From: Streptomyces lucensis JCM 4490 | GTDB taxonomy: Bacteria; Actinomycetota; Actinomycetes; Streptomycetales; Streptomycetaceae | Length of the DNA stretch: 64,000 nt | NCBI RefSeq assembly: GCF_014650035.1 | Contig: NZ_BMUE01000017.1 | Location: 79,879-143,878, forward strand | Reading direction: 5' to 3' | Part shown: positions 60,618 through 64,000 of the stretch, piece after piece | Numbering within the stretch: the stretch's first letter is position 1 | Layout: each line of letters begins with the position of its first letter | The notes under the pieces: generated by a model | What the model was told of the DNA's origin: nothing | The model's input: the letters and a program-made list of their open reading frames with translations, nothing else | The model's database searches: none | Program-made: the position numbers and the translations under genes

Positions 60618-60649
60618 GTCCTGCTCCTTCTCAACTCGTCCAACTGTCT

Positions 60650-60663
60650 GTTGAACGTTCAAC
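60650..60663. promoter_or_regulatory. GTTGAACGTTCAAC palindrome upstream of the YceI gene
   Basis: This 14-bp sequence is fully self-complementary and lies 33 bases before the YceI start. TTGAAC/GTTCAA sites are typical for MarR-family regulators, but no MarR gene is in the window. The rest of the 236-bp gap (60664-60853) holds only the leader for the small secreted protein. Confidence 0.65.
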
Positions 60664-60853
60664 GAACTCAACGACTCCGACCGTAGACCTATTCCGTTCG
60701 GTATTCAACATCATCCGCACCATGTTTCCCCCGACACGCACAGTAGCCACGCACGCCCTCTGGCGGACGCGCGTAGACCTCGGGCACCATCTCCTTGCGC
60801 CACCTGCACAGCCGTCCCACAGCACGCACGGTCCCCCGCAGGAAGGTCTCCCC

Positions 60854-61369
60854 ATGAAGGTCACCCAGGCCCTGAAGGCCCGCCCCCTCCTGACCGCCCT
60901 CGCCCTCGTCGTCGCTCCCGGCGTCGCCGTCGTCGGCACGGCCACCGACGCCTTCGCCGTCACCAAGATCAGCCACGCCACCGCCACCCAGATGTTCCGC
61001 AACGTCGGCATCACCTGGTCGTCCTCCGGCAACTGCTCCGACCGCTACAACTCCACCTGTACGTCGTTCGAGCAGCTCAACCTCCCCACCGCACAGGGCG
61101 CCCAGACCCTCAGGCAGGCGAGCGGCTGCGGCCTGAACATCACCGGCGGCACCGAGACCGGTCACGCCTCCGGGACCTACTCGCACTGGAACGGCTACAA
61201 GCTCGACTACGGCAAGAACACCTGCGTGACCGCGTACATCAAGAACAACTTCACCTACATCGGCCTGCGCGGCGACGGCGCCCCGCAGTACAGGTCCGGC
61301 TCCGGGAACATCTACGCCGACGAGGGCAACCACTGGGACGTCCTGTACTACAACTGCGGCGGCTGCTGA
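60854..61369 (+). CDS. Small secreted cysteine-rich protein, LAS-peptidase-like
   Basis: The 171-residue protein has a signal peptide (MKVTQALKARPLLTALALVV, cleavage near AFA-VT). The mature part of about 135 residues has six cysteines, enough for three disulfides. GGTETGHASGTYSHWNGYKLD and NHWDVLYYN match the S-H-x-x-G-x-x-x-D and E-x-x-H-W pattern of LAS/M15-type zinc peptidases, which cut D-Ala bonds or other peptidoglycan links. The match is by motif only. ATG 60854 follows GAAGG. It lies 16 bases before a PL8 lyase gene. Confidence 0.75.
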   Translation: MKVTQALKARPLLTALALVVAPGVAVVGTATDAFAVTKISHATATQMFRNVGITWSSSGNCSDRYNSTCTSFEQLNLPTAQGAQTLRQASGCGLNITGGTETGHASGTYSHWNGYKLDYGKNTCVTAYIKNNFTYIGLRGDGAPQYRSGSGNIYADEGNHWDVLYYNCGGC

Positions 61370-61385
61370 GCGACGGGAGAGGGCG

Positions 61386-63704
61386 GTGACCGGCCCCATG
61401 GGCATGACCCGGCGCGCGCTGCTGCTGGCCGCCGCCCTCGTCCCCGTCCTGGCGCCCGGCGCCCGGGCGGCCGGCGATCCGTACGGCGACCTGCGCCGGC
61501 GCTGGCTGGCCATCGCCCTGGGGGACGGGTACGACCCGGGCGCCGAGCCGTACGCCTCCCGTCTCGCGCAACTCGGTTCACTGGCGCGCGACTTCAGTGC
61601 CACCATGGCGCCCGCGCCCGGCTCGCTGTGGACCGGTCACCCCTTCGACCCGCCGGCGGGCATCACCTTCAGCTACGGCCGCCTGTGGACCATGGCCCAG
61701 GCCTACGTCCAGCCCGGCACCGGCACCACCGGCGACCCGGGCCTGCTGGCCGCCGTGCTGCGGGGCCTGGACCACCTCTCCGCCACCGTCTACAACCCCT
61801 CCACCAGCCGCTACGGCAACTGGTGGGAGTGGCAGATCGGCAGCCCCCGCCTGCTCATGGACATCACGGCCGCCCTGTACGAGCGGCTCGGCGACGACCG
61901 GATCGCCGCGGCGTGCGCGGCCGTCGACCACTTCATCCCGGACACGACGCTGACGGACTACTCCGGCACCTCGACCGGCGCCAACCGCGTCGACCTGTGC
62001 CGGTCCGTCGCCCTGCGCGGCGTCCTCGGCCGGGACCCGGGCCGCCTCGCCCTCGCCCGGGACGCCCTCTCGCCGGTCTTCCCGTACGTCACCCGGGGCG
62101 ACGGCCTCTACGCCGACGGCTCCTTCGTCCAGCACACCTGGGTGGCCTACTCGGGGACGTACGGTCAGGTGCTGCTCGACGGTCTCGGGCGGCTGTTCGC
62201 CCTGCTCGCCGGGTCCCCGTGGGAGGTCACCGACCCCGCCCGGAGCAACGTCCTGGACGGCGTCGAGCACGCCTACGCGCCGCTCATCCACGACGGGCTG
62301 GTGATGGACTGCGTCAACGGCCGCGCCATCAGCCGTGGTTACCTGCGCAGCGAGGACCTGCACGTGATGCGCGGCGACCACTACCACGGGCAGAACCTGA
62401 TCGCCGCCGTCGCCCTGCTCGCGGGAGGTGCGAGCGAGGCGGAGCGGCAGCGGTGGTACGGCCGGATCAAGAGGTGGATCGAACGGGACACGGTCACGCC
62501 CCTCCTGACCGCCCCTCAGTTCGCCGTCGCCGACCTCGCCCGGCTGCACGCCGTCGCCGGCTCGTCCGTCCCGGCGGCCCCGGAACGCCTCGGCCACCGG
62601 CTCTTCCCGGCGATGGACCGCGCCGTCCACCGCGGCCCCCGCTACACCGCCGCGCTCTCCATGGCCAGTGACCGGATCGCCCACTACGAGTGCGGCAACG
62701 GGGAGAACCCGCGCGGCTGGCACACCGGATCCGGCATGCTCTCCTGGTGGCCGCAGGGTGCCCGGTCCGATCAGTACACCGACTGGTACTGGCCGACCGT
62801 CGACTGGTACCGGCTGCCCGGCACCACGGTGTCGACCAGGCGGCTGGCCGACCGGGCCGGCGGCGAGTGGGGCGCTCCCAAGCCGGACGTCCGCTGGGTC
62901 GGCGGGACGACGGACGGCCGGTACGCGGCCGTGGGCCAGCATCTGAAGGGCCTCGGCTCCACCCTGGAGGCACGCAAGTCCTGGTTCTTCCTGCCCGACG
63001 CCGTGATCTGCCTCGGCGCGGGCATCAGCTGCGCCGACGGCGTCCCGGTCGAGACGGTCGTGGACAACCGCAACCTGGGTGAGGGCGGCTCCCCGGCCCT
63101 CGTGCGCGGCCGGACGTGGGCCCACCTGGAGGGGCACGGCGGGTGGGTGCTGCCGCGCGGGGGCGAGCTGCACGCCCTGCGCGAGGACCGCACCGGGGCC
63201 TGGGGCGACATCAACGCCGACGGCGCGGGGGAACGGCGGACCCGGCGCTGGCAGACCCTGTGGCTCGACCACGGCACCGACCCGGTGGACGCCGCATACG
63301 CGTACGTCCTGCTGCCCGGCGCCTCCCGCGCCGAGACGGCCGCCCGGGCCGCCGACCGGCACTGGCTGTCCGTCCTGGCCAATGACGCCGCCTGCCAGGC
63401 CGTCGCCGTGCCCCGCGCGGGCCTGACCGGCGCCTCCTTCTGGCGCGCCGGTACGGTGGGGGACCTGACGGCGTCTGCGGGCGCGAGCGTGCTGGTCGTG
63501 CGCCGGGGCCGGAGAGCCACCCTCTGCGTGAGCGAGCCGCCCCGCACGGGCGAGCCGCTGGAGATCGTCTGGGACCGCCCGGTGCGTGCGGTGGAGCGGG
63601 CCGGTGACGGCGTGGAGGTGCTGTCGGCGGACCGCCGTCTGAGGGTCCGTGTCACTCCGGGGATGGCATGCGCCACACATGAATGTGAGGTGGTGCTCGG
63701 GTGA
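61386..63704 (+). CDS. Polysaccharide lyase family 8 (hyaluronate/xanthan lyase type), Tat-exported
   Basis: The 772-residue protein begins with MTRRALLLAAALVPVLAPGA, a twin-arginine-type signal. The alpha/alpha-toroid domain holds the PL8 catalytic region: NWWEWQIGSPRLLMDI (Asn) and DGSFVQHTWVAYSGTYGQVL (His and Tyr). The rest is the large beta-sandwich domain. It should cleave uronic-acid polysaccharides such as hyaluronan, chondroitin or xanthan by elimination. GTG 61386 has GGGAGAGGG upstream; ATG 61398 and 61404 are alternatives. Confidence 0.9.
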   Translation: MTGPMGMTRRALLLAAALVPVLAPGARAAGDPYGDLRRRWLAIALGDGYDPGAEPYASRLAQLGSLARDFSATMAPAPGSLWTGHPFDPPAGITFSYGRLWTMAQAYVQPGTGTTGDPGLLAAVLRGLDHLSATVYNPSTSRYGNWWEWQIGSPRLLMDITAALYERLGDDRIAAACAAVDHFIPDTTLTDYSGTSTGANRVDLCRSVALRGVLGRDPGRLALARDALSPVFPYVTRGDGLYADGSFVQHTWVAYSGTYGQVLLDGLGRLFALLAGSPWEVTDPARSNVLDGVEHAYAPLIHDGLVMDCVNGRAISRGYLRSEDLHVMRGDHYHGQNLIAAVALLAGGASEAERQRWYGRIKRWIERDTVTPLLTAPQFAVADLARLHAVAGSSVPAAPERLGHRLFPAMDRAVHRGPRYTAALSMASDRIAHYECGNGENPRGWHTGSGMLSWWPQGARSDQYTDWYWPTVDWYRLPGTTVSTRRLADRAGGEWGAPKPDVRWVGGTTDGRYAAVGQHLKGLGSTLEARKSWFFLPDAVICLGAGISCADGVPVETVVDNRNLGEGGSPALVRGRTWAHLEGHGGWVLPRGGELHALREDRTGAWGDINADGAGERRTRRWQTLWLDHGTDPVDAAYAYVLLPGASRAETAARAADRHWLSVLANDAACQAVAVPRAGLTGASFWRAGTVGDLTASAGASVLVVRRGRRATLCVSEPPRTGEPLEIVWDRPVRAVERAGDGVEVLSADRRLRVRVTPGMACATHECEVVLG

Positions 63705-63728
63705 CCGGTTTGTGGGACACATACAACG

Positions 63729-63790
63729 CTGGTGCCTCCTGAGCAGTCGGAACGGCTGCACAGTGCCATGGTTCTGTTCACTGGCACCAG
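63729..63790 (+). promoter_or_regulatory. Alternative pairings before accB
   Basis: GGCACCAG (63783-63790) can pair with CTGGTGCC (63729-63736), and the overlapping TGGCAC (63782-63787) with GTGCCA (63763-63768). The two foldings exclude each other. They lie about 70-130 bases before the accB start and could end the PL8 transcript or shape the accB leader. Confidence 0.4.
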
Positions 63791-63858
63791 GAAAACGGGC
63801 CGGAGACTGTACAGAGTCGACGGCTCGCTTTCCTTGGTCTCCTTCGTAAGGTCGCTAC

Positions 63859-64000
63859 ATGACCGTTTTGGAAGAGACGACGGGTGAGCCGGCCGGCGAG
63901 CCGACGGACGCGCGCGGACGGGTCGCCGAGCTGCACACGATTCGTGCGCAGGCCGTGGCGGGTCCCAGCGAGAAGGCGACCGCGGCACAGCACGCCAAGG
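63859..64000 (+). CDS. accB: Acyl-CoA carboxylase carboxyltransferase (beta) subunit, start only
   Basis: Only the first 47 codons are in the window. They read MTVLEETTGEPAGEPTDARG, then RVAELHTIRAQAVAGPSEKATAAQHAK, which matches the start of the Streptomyces AccB/PccB-type carboxyltransferase subunit. That protein carboxylates acetyl- or propionyl-CoA with a biotinylated alpha chain for fatty acid and polyketide supply. ATG 63859 has TAAGG about nine bases upstream. The symbol follows the S. coelicolor gene at this position and could be exchanged with another family member. Confidence 0.75.
   Translation, partial: MTVLEETTGEPAGEPTDARGRVAELHTIRAQAVAGPSEKATAAQHAK

Noticed and set aside
63649..63849. 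A 66-codon frame between the PL8 lyase and accB
   Set aside because: It starts inside the lyase gene, has mixed third positions, and covers the leader hairpins of accB.

Overview
The window is chromosomal DNA of a Streptomyces species or very close relative. The base composition is very high in G+C, coding frames carry almost only G or C in third position, GTG starts are common, and several genes look leaderless. The gene order (methionine synthase-like, ligA, rmdB, gatCAB, second GGDEF/EAL gene, ilvBNC, serA, proline dehydrogenase, pruA, leuB, ilvE, urease-like pair, cimA, accB) matches the conserved core of Streptomyces chromosomes as I remember it. I see no tRNA, rRNA, CRISPR, insertion sequence or prophage.

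Layout. 1-12.8 kb: end of a methionine synthase-like gene, ligA, the c-di-GMP enzyme gene rmdB (with a TTA codon), a cupin, gatC-gatA-small membrane protein-gatB, a methyltransferase, and small membrane/GNAT genes. 12.9-20 kb: a small basic protein, a large LuxR-family ATPase regulator behind an unusual 21-bp-phased repeat array, a small DUF6191-type protein, a PQQ-type sugar dehydrogenase lipoprotein, an aldo/keto reductase and a 2-hydroxyacid dehydrogenase. 20-29 kb: a PAS-GGDEF-EAL protein with a degenerate EAL half, then ilvB-ilvN-ilvC behind an attenuator-like leader, then serA. 29-36.9 kb: a divergent MFS exporter/TetR pair, a PucR-type regulator divergent from proline dehydrogenase-pruA, an alpha/beta hydrolase and a GNAT.

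37-48.2 kb: a purple acid phosphatase-like protein, leuB, ilvE, a compact urease-like operon (fused gamma/beta subunit, alpha subunit with an altered active-site flap, agmatine deiminase-like protein, TetR), and cimA behind an isoleucine-type leader. 48.2-64 kb: small genes, a divergent pair of secreted glycoside hydrolases (GH30 and GH3), a DUF397/XRE/ATPase regulatory trio, a TetR/hydrolase pair around a perfect 33-bp palindrome, YceI, a small secreted LAS-like protein, a PL8 lyase and the start of accB.

How it works together. Citramalate synthase, LeuB, IlvBN, IlvC and IlvE would give most of a threonine-independent isoleucine route (leuCD and ilvD are not here). The ilvB and cimA leaders both hold short peptides with rare branched-chain codons, a long-range stem and a T6 terminator. 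Proline dehydrogenase and PruA convert proline to glutamate. Two c-di-GMP genes tie the region to development. The urease-like/agmatine deiminase/TetR operon, with matching palindromes before it and no urease accessory genes, is the best candidate for an undescribed system.
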